From: Neobacillus bataviensis
Lineage (GTDB): Bacteria > Bacillota > Bacilli > Bacillales_B > DSM-18226
Assembly (NCBI RefSeq): GCF_019969725.1
Contig: NZ_JAHXYW010000003.1
Span: forward strand, 248,001 to 312,000
Direction: 5' to 3'
DNA length: 64,000 nt
A program made the translations under genes and the position numbers. The first letter of the stretch is position 1, and every line of letters starts with the position of its first letter. The notes beneath the pieces are model-generated. The model was not told where the DNA came from, made no database searches, and saw nothing but the letters and a program-made list of their open reading frames with translations. Shown one piece after another: positions 51,934 to 61,098 of this stretch.

Positions 51934-52497
51934 ATGGCTGTTTCAATGGGGGAAGTTATGTTATACACATTTGCATCTTATTTAAGACTGAGTATTCCCT
52001 TTTTATATCTCCTTGCTGCCTGGCAATTTGGAGATTGGAAAAATAGGAGAAAATATTATCCAACTATACTTTTTTTGATATGTGTGGACTTCGGTATGTC
52101 CATTTTCACCTATAAATATCCATTATGGACCTTTCAAAAATCATTAATGATTCCCAATCATACCATTTCGGACTATTTAATTACCTTTTTTGGACTATCT
52201 CCTCTGGTCTTTATTTTTCTTTCAAATTACCCTTTTAAATCAAGTATGATTTGGCAAATTGTGTATGGTGCATGTTGGGTCATTTTTTCCGCTGCCATGG
52301 AAAGCTTTTTTTATACAGCCGGACTTATAACATACCATCATGGTTGGAATCTTTTGTGGTCCATTTTAGTTTGGGTTTTCATGTTCTTTGGCATACGAGT
52401 TCATTTCAGCAAACCTCTTTGGGCCTGGCTTCTTTGCTTCGCATGCGTTTTTTTTATTAAACTATACTTTCATATCCCAATCAACAATATGAAGTAA
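51934..52497 (+). CDS. CBO0543-like membrane protein
   Basis: This 187-residue protein has five helices and ends HFSKPLWAWLLCFACVFFIK. The pattern (LAAWQFGDWKNRRKYYPTIL near the N-terminus, SDYLITF in the middle) is that of the CBO0543 family of Bacillus membrane proteins of unknown function. An alternative start at 51958 (MLYTFASYL) has GGGGG before it and may be the real one. Monocistronic. Confidence 0.65.
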   Translation: MAVSMGEVMLYTFASYLRLSIPFLYLLAAWQFGDWKNRRKYYPTILFLICVDFGMSIFTYKYPLWTFQKSLMIPNHTISDYLITFFGLSPLVFIFLSNYPFKSSMIWQIVYGACWVIFSAAMESFFYTAGLITYHHGWNLLWSILVWVFMFFGIRVHFSKPLWAWLLCFACVFFIKLYFHIPINNMK

Positions 52498-52587
52498 TCC
52501 TAAACAGGTCGATATTACCAACTCATTCTTCCCATTTTTCTGTTACAATTTTTAAGGTAAGTGAAAAATAGGGAGGAATCCATATTG

Positions 52588-53760
52588 ATGAAAAAACGTA
52601 ATCTCCTCCTTGGACTGGTAATTGCATTTACCTTTATTGGAGGAATTTTTACTGGAATATTCTTCACTGGAGATAAGTCACAGTCAGACCAATCTAATAA
52701 GATTAAAATAGATAAAGCACCAACGTCTTCCATAAAACCAATGGAAAAAGCACTGCCACAAGTGGATAAAACACAATCAAAAGTATTAATCGGATATGTT
52801 CAGGATTACCGTGATCCAAATATAGTTGATTACTCCAAACTTACGCACGTGATCTTTTCTTTCGCCCATCCCACAAAGGACGGCGGAATTTTGCTTAATG
52901 GAGATACTCCATTAAAAAACTTACGTACGATGGTAACAAAAGCAAAAAAACACAATACAAAGGTTATGATTGCAGTCGGCGGATGGTTTCACATGAATGG
53001 CGGAGAATCCTATCCGTATTTTAAAGCTGCCATCTCTAATCCTGTATCTAGAACAAACCTAGTTAATGAGCTTACTAGTTTTGCAGACAGGGAGAATCTA
53101 GATGGAATTGATATTGATTTTGAGCATCCCCATTCAACAGCTGATGCTCAAAATTTAGCCGCTTTCGCCAAGGAGTTAAGCGAAAAGCTTCACCCCAAAA
53201 AGAAAGAATTGTCGATTGCCGTTTATGCTAAGATACATGCTATCACCTTGAAGGAAACAGGGTTTGTCAAATATGAGCCGTACATGTTCCAATATGTTGA
53301 CCATGTCAATATCATGGCCTATGACGGACAATGGGATGATGGTTACCATGCTGAGAATTTATCTCCTTACCCATATGCAGAAAAGATTGTCGAGTATTGG
53401 GCAAACTATTTCGATCAGCAAAAATTATCAAAAGAAAAACTAGTGTTAGGCGTTCCCTTATATGCACAACCTGTAGATCCAAAAATCAAGCAGGTTTCCT
53501 ATTCAGTCATTGTCAATCAAAATCCAGCTAATGCTGCCAACGACACAGTAAAAATGAATGGAACCACCTATTATTACAACGGCGATGTCACGATGAAAAA
53601 GAAAACCAAACTCGCCATTGACCATGGTTTCGGTGGGATGATGCTTTGGGAAGCAGGATTAGATGCCCAAGGTCCGAAAAGTTTAACTGGATCGATTTAT
53701 ACCGCAATTAAGGATTCAAGCAAAGAACCTGTCAAATATTACACAGTGAAGAAAAATTAA
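52588..53760 (+). CDS. Glycoside hydrolase family 18 protein, membrane-anchored
   Basis: The protein has 390 residues. KKRNLLLGLVIAFTFIGGIF is a signal/anchor helix, followed by a linker of about 50 residues and a GH18 domain from residue 70 (SKVLIGYVQDYRDPNIVDYS). The catalytic DxxDxDxE motif is LDGIDIDFEHP. GH18 enzymes cleave chitin or peptidoglycan-type GlcNAc links. No LysM or other binding module. ATG at 52588 with GGGAGG 11 bases before it; an upstream TTG and ATG in the same frame are less likely. Confidence 0.88.
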   Translation: MKKRNLLLGLVIAFTFIGGIFTGIFFTGDKSQSDQSNKIKIDKAPTSSIKPMEKALPQVDKTQSKVLIGYVQDYRDPNIVDYSKLTHVIFSFAHPTKDGGILLNGDTPLKNLRTMVTKAKKHNTKVMIAVGGWFHMNGGESYPYFKAAISNPVSRTNLVNELTSFADRENLDGIDIDFEHPHSTADAQNLAAFAKELSEKLHPKKKELSIAVYAKIHAITLKETGFVKYEPYMFQYVDHVNIMAYDGQWDDGYHAENLSPYPYAEKIVEYWANYFDQQKLSKEKLVLGVPLYAQPVDPKIKQVSYSVIVNQNPANAANDTVKMNGTTYYYNGDVTMKKKTKLAIDHGFGGMMLWEAGLDAQGPKSLTGSIYTAIKDSSKEPVKYYTVKKN

Positions 53761-53787
53761 AAGGCTGTCATAGGGCAGCCTTTTTTT
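53760..53787. terminator. Terminator of the GH18 gene
   Basis: AAAAGGCTG and CAGCCTTTTTTT pair around 8 bases. Confidence 0.85.
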
Positions 53788-53788
53788 A

Positions 53789-54199
53789 CTATTCCATAAT
53801 AACCGATGGATTATATAAATGCTTCTCTAATTCCGTTCTAATATTTTCTGGAATAGGCTCCGATTTTTGCTTTTGGACATTAAAGTTTACATAAAGGGCA
53901 GTTCCTTTTGCACATACCCTTTTATTTTGGTGAATTTCTTCATATAGCTCTAAGCTCGAATTGCCAATCTTCTGCACCCACGTTTTAACCTCTACATTTT
54001 CACCAAAAAAAATCTGGCTGACATATTCAACATTCATTTTAAGTATAATCATTCTCCAATTTTTAAATGAATGATCAGGAGTAAATAATTTAAAAAGGTG
54101 ATTACGCCCTGCTTCGAACCAAACTGGTACCGTTGTATTATTAATGTGACCCACTCCATCGGTTTCAGAAACTCTTGGCTCAATAGTAGTTATATACAT
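53789..54199 (-). CDS. Acyl-CoA thioesterase (hotdog fold)
   Basis: This 136-residue protein of the 4-hydroxybenzoyl-CoA thioesterase type has EPRVSETDGVGHINNTTVPV, in which D13 is the catalytic position, and WFEAGR. It hydrolyses acyl-CoA; chain or ring preference is unknown. It lies one base after the alcohol dehydrogenase gene, so the two are co-transcribed. Confidence 0.88.
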   Translation of the reverse strand: MYITTIEPRVSETDGVGHINNTTVPVWFEAGRNHLFKLFTPDHSFKNWRMIILKMNVEYVSQIFFGENVEVKTWVQKIGNSSLELYEEIHQNKRVCAKGTALYVNFNVQKQKSEPIPENIRTELEKHLYNPSVIME

Positions 54200-54200
54200 G

Positions 54201-55361
54201 TTAAATCCCTGCCTTCATACCCTTAAATGCTTGCAGGTAAATTTGGAAAATATCCTCTTCTTCCAGAGTCCTCGGGCTTCGCGCAAGCAGTCTTGTTTGC
54301 TTAACAGCATCCTCTGTTAACATATCAAGTTTTGATTCTGGAATTCCATATTCCTTTAATGTTGAAGGTAAACCAACATCCTCTACTAATTTATAAAAAA
54401 TCCGCAAACATTCTTCAGGTGTTCGTTCAGCCTCTTGTTTCGTTAAAATATTGCAGACAATATTCATCTTTTTCGAGCAGCTTGGCGCAATATAATTCAT
54501 GACATATGGAAGTAATACGGCATTGGATTCTCCATGTGGTAATTTAAATTGGCTTCCTAACGGATAGGCCAGAGCATGGACACCAGCAACCCCTGCATTG
54601 AAAAAGGCTAACCCGGCTAAATAGCTGCCATAGCTCATCGCTGTTCTTGCTTCGATATCTTCTCCGTTTTCAACGGCTATTTGCAATGAACCGCTAATCA
54701 GTTCAACAGCCTTCAAGGCTAAGGAATCCGTTGCCTCATTGGCATTTACTGAAAGGTACGCTTCAACGGCGTGGGTCAAAGCATCAATGCCAGTTGCTGC
54801 AGTTATTCGTGCGGGAACAGAAATGGTTAGTTGAGGATCGACGATGGCGAGATTGGCGAGTAAAAAATCATGGGTGACCACATCCTTTGTCCCCTTGATC
54901 GATAAGACCGCAATATCGGTTACTTCACTACCTGTTCCTGACGTTGTTGGTATCAGTATTTTGGGGATACCCTTATGTACTAAGGATTTTGTTCCAGTCA
55001 AATTTAAATAATCCACAACCGTTCCTTCATTTTGCGAAATAACGGCAGCAAGCTTCGCTAGATCTAGGGCGCTTCCCCCTCCTATTCCAATCACACAATC
55101 AAATTCTCCCTCCCTGGAATACTCCACTAATTTTTCTGCACAATTTAAAGATGGCTCAGGTTCTACTTCTGTATATACATTAACAACAAACTCTTCATTT
55201 AAGTGGGACAGATATTGATCAACGAGACCAATTTTAGCCAGTGTTCGATCTGTTACAATAAGAATTTTACTAACATTCCAATTTCGGAGTTCTGGTAATA
55301 GTTTTTCGATCGAACCTAAACCAATATGTGATCGCATCGGGAACCTTAATGTAGAAAACAT
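54201..55361 (-). CDS. Iron-containing alcohol dehydrogenase
   Basis: This 386-residue group III ADH has GIGGGSALDLAKLAAV (nucleotide site), TTSGTGSEVTDIAVL, and the metal ligands in ATGIDALTHAVEAYLS and GVHALAYPLGSQFKLPHGES. It oxidises alcohols or reduces aldehydes with NAD(P). Paired with a thioesterase it may handle alcohols or CoA-linked acids, but the substrate is open. AAGGAGG precedes the start. Confidence 0.93.
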   Translation of the reverse strand: MFSTLRFPMRSHIGLGSIEKLLPELRNWNVSKILIVTDRTLAKIGLVDQYLSHLNEEFVVNVYTEVEPEPSLNCAEKLVEYSREGEFDCVIGIGGGSALDLAKLAAVISQNEGTVVDYLNLTGTKSLVHKGIPKILIPTTSGTGSEVTDIAVLSIKGTKDVVTHDFLLANLAIVDPQLTISVPARITAATGIDALTHAVEAYLSVNANEATDSLALKAVELISGSLQIAVENGEDIEARTAMSYGSYLAGLAFFNAGVAGVHALAYPLGSQFKLPHGESNAVLLPYVMNYIAPSCSKKMNIVCNILTKQEAERTPEECLRIFYKLVEDVGLPSTLKEYGIPESKLDMLTEDAVKQTRLLARSPRTLEEEDIFQIYLQAFKGMKAGI

Positions 55362-55440
55362 TTTTTAACCTCCTTAGCAGTCTATTATTTGTATATTTCT
55401 ACAACCCATTGATTATCCCTGCTTTTTGTTTTGATGACAT

Positions 55441-55469
55441 AAAAAAATCCATCTGTTACCAAATGGATT
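55441..55469 (-). terminator. Terminator of the NAT gene
   Basis: On the minus strand AATCCAT and ATGGATT pair around 10 bases and are followed by TTTTTT. Confidence 0.75.
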
Positions 55470-56271
55470 AAAATAGGCAAACACCTCGGTTATTTAAAAA
55501 GTCCAATGAAATTTCGAGGTCTTGTTTCATAAGATTAAAGGTTGATTCCATCATTTGCAGCCATTCGTTTTTATCCTCATAATCTTTAATAAGAATGTCC
55601 TTATCGGATTTAATGATCAATTTTGAGTTCATCACCGTATAGCTTACCCGCTTTTTAAAAATGGTGGCCACTATCCGTCTCATAAAGGGATTTCCATCCT
55701 CATCCCGGTGGGAATGGATAATATCTTCTTTAAAACTCTCAAGTTCCACTGGGAACCATTCTATTGTTTTCTTTACAAAACTTTGCCCGCCGGTTCTTCT
55801 ATCAATCATATACCCATTACTGCTAGTTTGCTTAATGATAATCTCTTCCCCACACCGAACTAGATATGGTTCTTTTTCAATAAGCAATGGCTCAAATAAT
55901 GGTGCCATATAACCGACGTCAGTATAATACGATTTACCTTCGATGGTAACCATTAAGGCGAGATGATTGTTCCCGCCTTTTGCACGAACATATTTGGCGT
56001 CAAATCCCAGAGAACGCAGCAGTAGACAAAAGTGAATATTGAGAATATAACAATTCCCGCCCCAGCCTTTTCTCAACAGGTTTTCCAAGTACTCTTCCTT
56101 AGTTGGAATTAAATCTTCTAGACCTCTATTCGAAAAATAATAATACTTGCTGCAAATTTCAAAAGGTACACGGTGGAGGTGAGTTTCCACCAAATGCTGC
56201 AAAAATTGATAACTCGGCTTTTTTTCATCCACCCCAAGGGAAGATAAATATTGTTTCGTCCAATTCTCCAT
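55468..56271 (-). CDS. Arylamine N-acetyltransferase
   Basis: This 267-residue NAT family enzyme has catalytic C in KGWGGNCYILN (about residue 73), H in KGGNNHLALMV and D in YTDVGYMAP, forming the Cys-His-Asp triad. It acetylates aromatic amines and hydrazines from acetyl-CoA. It lies 13 bases after the DUF2269 gene on the same strand. Full length for the family. Confidence 0.92.
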   Translation of the reverse strand: MENWTKQYLSSLGVDEKKPSYQFLQHLVETHLHRVPFEICSKYYYFSNRGLEDLIPTKEEYLENLLRKGWGGNCYILNIHFCLLLRSLGFDAKYVRAKGGNNHLALMVTIEGKSYYTDVGYMAPLFEPLLIEKEPYLVRCGEEIIIKQTSSNGYMIDRRTGGQSFVKKTIEWFPVELESFKEDIIHSHRDEDGNPFMRRIVATIFKKRVSYTVMNSKLIIKSDKDILIKDYEDKNEWLQMMESTFNLMKQDLEISLDFLNNRGVCLF

Positions 56272-56284
56272 TTATTTACTCCTC

Positions 56285-56740
56285 CTAAACAGGTTTAACA
56301 ACCATAAGGGCAATGATGAATAAAACAAGGACGCATGAAGTGATATGGTAATTTCGAACCTTTGCCAGCAATCCTAAAGTTTGTTCGTTCGTTTCTGTTT
56401 CACCCTGGTCTGTTAATTGATTTAATGTCGATGATAGTTTTTTAGCTGCAGGAGTAAGAAATCCGATGATTACCACTTCTGCTAAAATAAAAAGAATCAA
56501 AGCTGCTGCAATCCAAAGAGTAAAAAAAGTTCCATAATTACCAAGCCATACTAACAAGAGTCCAGTCAATAATGTAAGCATCCCAAATATTTTGGGAAGG
56601 ATCTCTAATCTGGTAACCAATTCTGCCATCCTTTTTAACTCCACCAGCGATTTTTCTGTTTTGAGTATCATCGGGAACGCATAAGCAGGACCAAGTCCAA
56701 CTACCGCTGATACAACATGCAACAATACAAGCCATTCCAT
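56285..56740 (-). CDS. DUF2269-type membrane protein
   Basis: This 151-residue protein has four helices and begins MEWLVLLHVVSAVVGLGPAY. The conserved N-terminal histidine in the first helix (LLHVVSAVVGLGP) and an acidic cytoplasmic loop fit DUF2269, a family of unknown function possibly haem- or redox-linked. The ATG at 56740 has AGGTGGTG before it; the longer frame to 56761 covers that site. Confidence 0.75.
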   Translation of the reverse strand: MEWLVLLHVVSAVVGLGPAYAFPMILKTEKSLVELKRMAELVTRLEILPKIFGMLTLLTGLLLVWLGNYGTFFTLWIAAALILFILAEVVIIGFLTPAAKKLSSTLNQLTDQGETETNEQTLGLLAKVRNYHITSCVLVLFIIALMVVKPV

Positions 56741-56822
56741 AAAAAAACACCACCTATTCATAAGTCTTAACCTTATGATAAGGGGTGTCAGGAATGAAAA
56801 ATATCGGTTGAAATACGTAATT

Positions 56823-57983
56823 TTAATGAGAAGCGTCCATTAATCCATTCTCAATCACATAACTTGCTAAGGCAGCACGTGAATTAATCTCCAGTTTTTG
56901 ATAGATCCGTTCTAAATGGGTAGTAACCGTCCTTTTACTCAAGAAAAGTACCTTTGCAACTTCTTCATTTGATAAACCCCTGGCAACTTGAATGGCGACC
57001 TGTAATTCTCGTGGACTCAAATTGGTTTTGACAGCACCCGTACGTTTAGCACCTGCTAGTCTAAGCCTTTCCATCTCTTGCTCGATGGAATGTTGGCGTT
57101 TCTTTGCATCATTTTCGGCAGGCAGTCTTTCAATAAGCTTTGATAGATACCTTGAAGCAACTTGCAAAAATTCATCATTAAACAAGCTAAACTTTAATGC
57201 ATCGTCGTTTTGACTGCAGATAATAGCCATAATTTTTTCATTATCCGCTTTAATTGGGATAGCAATATAATGGTGGTTTAACTTCCGAAAGTCCTCATGC
57301 GAGAAGATTCCATTTTCGTTCTGCTGGTGTAGGATTGTCGTTAAGGCGTATTGATATTGGGAGCGGATATTGATAATACGGATAGGTTTTTCCTGCTCTA
57401 ATGACAACTTTGCTACTCGCTTAAGTATCAGTGCTTCTGATTCCTCCCCAAATCCTTTTAGTGTTGCGAGCTCTAATGACTGCTCGAAATCTTCAACAAT
57501 CCAAACAGCAGATATATCCCAGCCAAATTTCCTTTCTAGTTGTTCCAAGATAGGATGATATAAATCAGTCTTTGATAATAAATGACTGTTTTCCTCCTCG
57601 CATATACGAGCGGACAAAACACGAAAAATCTCCGCATAATGGACAGTTATCGGCATTTCTGTCTCAAGCATCATCGAAAGGATTTCATATTGCTTTTGCA
57701 TTTCTGAAAAAATATCAGCATCACGACTGGGTCCAATATATTCCACATCCAGTTCCCACGTTGAGAATGTTGCCGTATCCATTGTTCTAATAAAGGCACG
57801 GCTATTTTCTCTTAGATTGTGGATGCTTTTTTTCAGCATGTGATTTGCAACTGCAACATGATTACTGTCAACGAACCAAACTCGTGAGATATTTGTAATA
57901 TTGGGGATACCCTGCCTATTGCTAGTAATCAAGGTTGCTGGAACAACTCCCATTAAAGCAGGATGCATTTCTTCAGGAATCAT
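56823..57983 (-). CDS. FMN-binding-like/GAF/LuxR three-domain regulator
   Basis: The protein has 386 residues. Residues 1-115 resemble a pyridoxamine 5'-phosphate oxidase-like split barrel (VVPATLITSNRQGIPNITNI, VDSNHVAVANHMLKKSIHNL). Residues 135-300 are GAF-like (WDISAVWIVEDFEQSLELAT). Residues 320-386 form a LuxR HTH (LSPRELQVAIQVARGLSNEE, TVTTHLERIYQKLEI). This suggests a one-component sensor that binds a flavin or haem-type ligand and switches DNA binding. The start is set at 57983 with GGAAGGAGAG before it. It overlaps the end of the PNPOx-like gene at 57973-58458 by 11 bases, so the two are coupled. Confidence 0.83.
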   Translation of the reverse strand: MIPEEMHPALMGVVPATLITSNRQGIPNITNISRVWFVDSNHVAVANHMLKKSIHNLRENSRAFIRTMDTATFSTWELDVEYIGPSRDADIFSEMQKQYEILSMMLETEMPITVHYAEIFRVLSARICEEENSHLLSKTDLYHPILEQLERKFGWDISAVWIVEDFEQSLELATLKGFGEESEALILKRVAKLSLEQEKPIRIINIRSQYQYALTTILHQQNENGIFSHEDFRKLNHHYIAIPIKADNEKIMAIICSQNDDALKFSLFNDEFLQVASRYLSKLIERLPAENDAKKRQHSIEQEMERLRLAGAKRTGAVKTNLSPRELQVAIQVARGLSNEEVAKVLFLSKRTVTTHLERIYQKLEINSRAALASYVIENGLMDASH

Positions 57984-58458
57984 ATTTGCTCTCTCCTTCC
58001 TGGTACTTACTACCGGCATAGGGACCAGGGGTTTGGATGAATATTTCCTCTATTTTGTACGTAACGAGATCACAAAGTGCTGCTGAAAGTGGATATTTCG
58101 CATACATTTTTGGAAACAGCTTAAGGCTTCCATTCCGGTAACGGGATAATATGTCGAAATCTTCGTCACTGGTTGGATTCTGTAACTCTTTAAACTGTCC
58201 TTTTATTTGATAGGATTCATTTGAAAATCCATCTGTAAATAAGCAGGCAACGGCCCCATTTCCTGATTTTAAATAGGAGCGTAGCTTCTCTGTTTGTGAT
58301 TTGAGTATGTAAATGCCAAGTTTATTTTTATCCCTATATGTTTTTACCCCAAACCCTCGTACTGAATAGGGCATGCCATTCGAATTCGATACTGCAAGAT
58401 GGATATAAAGAGGTTCTGTATTTGTTAAAAAATGGACAACAATATCATCTAGAATCAT
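57973..58458 (-). CDS. PNPOx-like split-barrel protein
   Basis: This 161-residue protein resembles pyridoxamine 5'-phosphate oxidase-like flavin or haem-binding proteins (LYIHLAVSNSNGMPYSVRGF, GNGAVACLFTDGFSNESYQI). It is short, with no membrane helix. Coupling to a regulator that carries a related domain suggests a common ligand or redox signal. The activity is unknown. Confidence 0.7.
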   Translation of the reverse strand: MILDDIVVHFLTNTEPLYIHLAVSNSNGMPYSVRGFGVKTYRDKNKLGIYILKSQTEKLRSYLKSGNGAVACLFTDGFSNESYQIKGQFKELQNPTSDEDFDILSRYRNGSLKLFPKMYAKYPLSAALCDLVTYKIEEIFIQTPGPYAGSKYQEGESKYDS

Positions 58459-58660
58459 CGTGCCCTCCGATTATAATAGTTTGATATATTAAAAGCCTTC
58501 ATATTATTAGACCGCATTATCCTTAAAATGGCAATAAGCAGTTTAAGTCACCGATTTGTCATAATTTTGACATTTGTCGAATAATTTTCCGAAGGTTTTG
58601 AAGGAATTTGTCGTATTATAAAGAAAAGAGTACTAGAGTGACAAAAAAGGAGGAAAAGAG

Positions 58661-59044
58661 ATGAAGAAAGTTCTAACATTACTATTCGGAGGCTTAATCG
58701 CGTTAACGTTGTTTGTTTCTACTGGAAATACGGCTAAAGCAGAAGAACCTGAAGACTGCAGTTGCCATGAATTAAAACCTTTGACAGGCTCCGAAAGAAA
58801 TAAAATTGTTGCTGATTTAATTAGTAGTAAGGCATTTAAGGAAAAGAAAAAGGAACTAAAAGCAATAGGATACCAGTGGAATGGAGCTCATGGTATTGAG
58901 GTTATTCAACCTTACGAAGGATTCACATTGGTTGGTGTGCCATTCACTACTTTTGAAGGAAATGTGGAAATGGTTGTTTTTATTAATGGAGAATACGCTG
59001 ATCCATCTTTAATAACTAATAAATATGGAAATACTCACTATTGA
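58661..59044 (+). CDS. Secreted protein with CSC motif, possible bacteriocin-precursor relative
   Basis: This 127-residue protein has a signal peptide (KKVLTLLFGGLIALTLFVST, cut likely after AKA). The mature part starts EEPEDCSCHELKPLTGSERN, then a charged helix (KIVADLISSKAFKEKKKELK) and a beta-rich end (GFTLVGVPFTTFEGNVEMVV). The helix-plus-beta layout recalls N-terminal regions of some Bacillus secreted bacteriocin-like precursors, which continue into a Cys-rich core that is missing here. This is inference, and I do not recognise the family with certainty. AAGGAGG precedes the ATG. Confidence 0.75.
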   Translation: MKKVLTLLFGGLIALTLFVSTGNTAKAEEPEDCSCHELKPLTGSERNKIVADLISSKAFKEKKKELKAIGYQWNGAHGIEVIQPYEGFTLVGVPFTTFEGNVEMVVFINGEYADPSLITNKYGNTHY

Positions 59045-59049
59045 GAAAT

Positions 59050-59090
59050 AAAAATCCTTCCAAGTATTATATTCATGGAAGGATTTTTTT
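59050..59090. terminator. Terminator after the secreted protein gene
   Basis: AAAATCCTTCCA and TGGAAGGATTTTTTT pair around a loop of about 15 bases. Confidence 0.85.
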
Positions 59091-59095
59091 AATTT

Positions 59096-60034
59096 TTAAA
59101 CAGCTTCAAAATACCAAACACCATTATCTAAGTACTTTTTACATTGACCACTTTGATGAAGATACTCTAAATGAGCCAATGTCTCTCCAATAGCAAATCG
59201 GGTTTCATGAGTGGTTAAATTTTTAAAGAGCTTTTGGCAAACTTCATAGATGGTCGATGATCTTTGGATAAATTCATATGTTACATCGATCCGCTCATGG
59301 TGATGGGCAATTAATTCCTCAATCCTGCTATTGGCATTCCGGAAAGGTTTACCATGTGAAGGGATGACATAATCGACGTCAAGTAATTTAATTTTATTCA
59401 ATGATTGAAAGAAAGCCTCTAACGGGTTCTCTATCCCTCGGAACCAATAAGAAATATTGGGTGAAATTTTCGGTAAAATGTGATCGGTTGAAAAAAGGAT
59501 GCTGTTCTCCTTATTGTACAAGCTAATTAATCCATCAGAATGACCAGGCGTGAAAATTACTTCATATTCATATTTTCCAAAAGGGATTTTCATTCCTTCC
59601 TCCAAATAATGAGTTACCTTAGGATAAGGTTTGACCCTTGGAGAAAAGCTTCCTTCATCACTTGTTAATTCAAATGAAATATTATCTGGCAGACCGCACA
59701 TGTCATAATTCTTTTTGACAAACTCAAGTGAGCCCGGTTCCCAATATGTGAGTCCAGCTTCTTCATCAACCTTCGTCATCCACACATCAGCGTCGGTTAA
59801 CTGTTGTAATGTACCTGCATAGCCAAAGTGATCGGGATGATAGTGGGTAATAATTAGATCTTTAATATCATGCTTTTCAATTACTGGCTGCCATATATCC
59901 TTCGATACCGCATTATTTAATCCCGCATCCATAATCGTCCATCCGTTTGAACCTTGTCCTAAGAAACAATGAACATGATTTAAACGAAAAGGCAACGGGA
60001 TTGTTACTTGTGTAACACCTATATCATTCAGCAA
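59096..60034 (-). CDS. Metallo-beta-lactamase fold hydrolase
   Basis: This 312-residue MBL protein has THYHPDHFGYAG (metal site, near residue 60), FTPGHSDGLISLY and STDHILPKISPN. A C-terminal helical region follows, typical of the YflN/LACTB2-like subgroup. It probably hydrolyses a thioester or lactone. Predicted start is TTG with GGAGG 6 bases before it, overlapping the end of the upstream oxidoreductase gene by 11 bases. Confidence 0.87.
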   Translation of the reverse strand: MLNDIGVTQVTIPLPFRLNHVHCFLGQGSNGWTIMDAGLNNAVSKDIWQPVIEKHDIKDLIITHYHPDHFGYAGTLQQLTDADVWMTKVDEEAGLTYWEPGSLEFVKKNYDMCGLPDNISFELTSDEGSFSPRVKPYPKVTHYLEEGMKIPFGKYEYEVIFTPGHSDGLISLYNKENSILFSTDHILPKISPNISYWFRGIENPLEAFFQSLNKIKLLDVDYVIPSHGKPFRNANSRIEELIAHHHERIDVTYEFIQRSSTIYEVCQKLFKNLTTHETRFAIGETLAHLEYLHQSGQCKKYLDNGVWYFEAV

Positions 60035-61073
60035 AAGTAGCCTCCTCCACTGGGGTAGGGAAAGCGGCTTCGGCGACCTTCACCAGCTGTTTGCCAATGT
60101 TTTCTCCTCGAAAAAGTCCCAGAAAAGCATCTACGATATTATCAAAACCTTCGATGACATTTTCACGGTATTTGATTTTTCCTTCATGTACCCACTGTGC
60201 TAACATTGTTAAACCTTCTTTATTATGTTCCGCAAAGTCAGAGACAATGAACCCTTTTACCATGGAACTGGTTTTAAGTAGTTGTCCAAGAATCCTTGGC
60301 CCCATTTCAGGTTTTTCCAAATTGTATTGAGAAATTTGACCACAAATGACAATACGTGACTGAAAATTGATTAGCTTCATCACTTCGTCCGTCACCGTTC
60401 CACCGACATTGTCAAAATAAACATCAATACCATTCGGGCATGCCTCTAATAGTTCCTTGTATAAGTCTGGGGATGTTTTATAGTTGATAGCTGCATCAAA
60501 GCCTAATTCTGCTGTTAGAAACTCACATTTCTCCTCAGCTCCTGCAATTCCAACTACACGGCAGCCTTTCAGTTTTGCGATTTGCCCCACGATTGTCCCT
60601 ACCGCACCTGAAGCACCAGAAACAACGACGGTTTCTCCTTCCTTTGGCTGTCCGATGTGTAATAATCCGAAATAGGCGGTCAAACCAGGCATTCCGAGTA
60701 CATGAAGGGCGGTAGAAATCGGTACGGCTTCTGATTTAATTCTTCGGATGTTACTACCATTGGAAACATTGTATTCGGCCCATTCCAGCCGTCCCTCAAC
60801 AAAACTATTAACCTTAAATTTCGGATTCTTGGATTCGATTATTTGGCCCACAATTCCTCCAATGAAGGGTTCCCCTACCTCATATGGCTTAGCATAAGAT
60901 TTTTCATCAGACATACGGCCGCGCATGTAGGGGTCAACAGAAATATATAGAGACTTAATTAATACTTCTCCATCCATGATTTCTGGTACCTTTGTTTCGA
61001 TCGTTGTAAAATTACTTTCATCAGGCATTCCAACCGGTCGGTATGCTAACAGGATTTTTTTATTTTTGATCAT
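60024..61073 (-). CDS. NADP-dependent MDR oxidoreductase (leukotriene B4 dehydrogenase/CurA-like)
   Basis: The protein is 349 residues: SLYISVDPYMRGRMSDEKSY is the signature of the LTB4DH/CurA subgroup, and VSGASGAVGTIVGQIAKLKG the NADP-binding loop, with no zinc ligands. Such enzymes reduce alpha,beta-unsaturated ketones and aldehydes (enoyl double bonds). It forms a run with an MBL hydrolase and another quinone oxidoreductase, suggesting electrophile detoxification. Confidence 0.92.
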   Translation of the reverse strand: MIKNKKILLAYRPVGMPDESNFTTIETKVPEIMDGEVLIKSLYISVDPYMRGRMSDEKSYAKPYEVGEPFIGGIVGQIIESKNPKFKVNSFVEGRLEWAEYNVSNGSNIRRIKSEAVPISTALHVLGMPGLTAYFGLLHIGQPKEGETVVVSGASGAVGTIVGQIAKLKGCRVVGIAGAEEKCEFLTAELGFDAAINYKTSPDLYKELLEACPNGIDVYFDNVGGTVTDEVMKLINFQSRIVICGQISQYNLEKPEMGPRILGQLLKTSSMVKGFIVSDFAEHNKEGLTMLAQWVHEGKIKYRENVIEGFDNIVDAFLGLFRGENIGKQLVKVAEAAFPTPVEEATFAE

Positions 61074-61098
61074 CGTTTTCAGCCTCCGTATGATTAAT

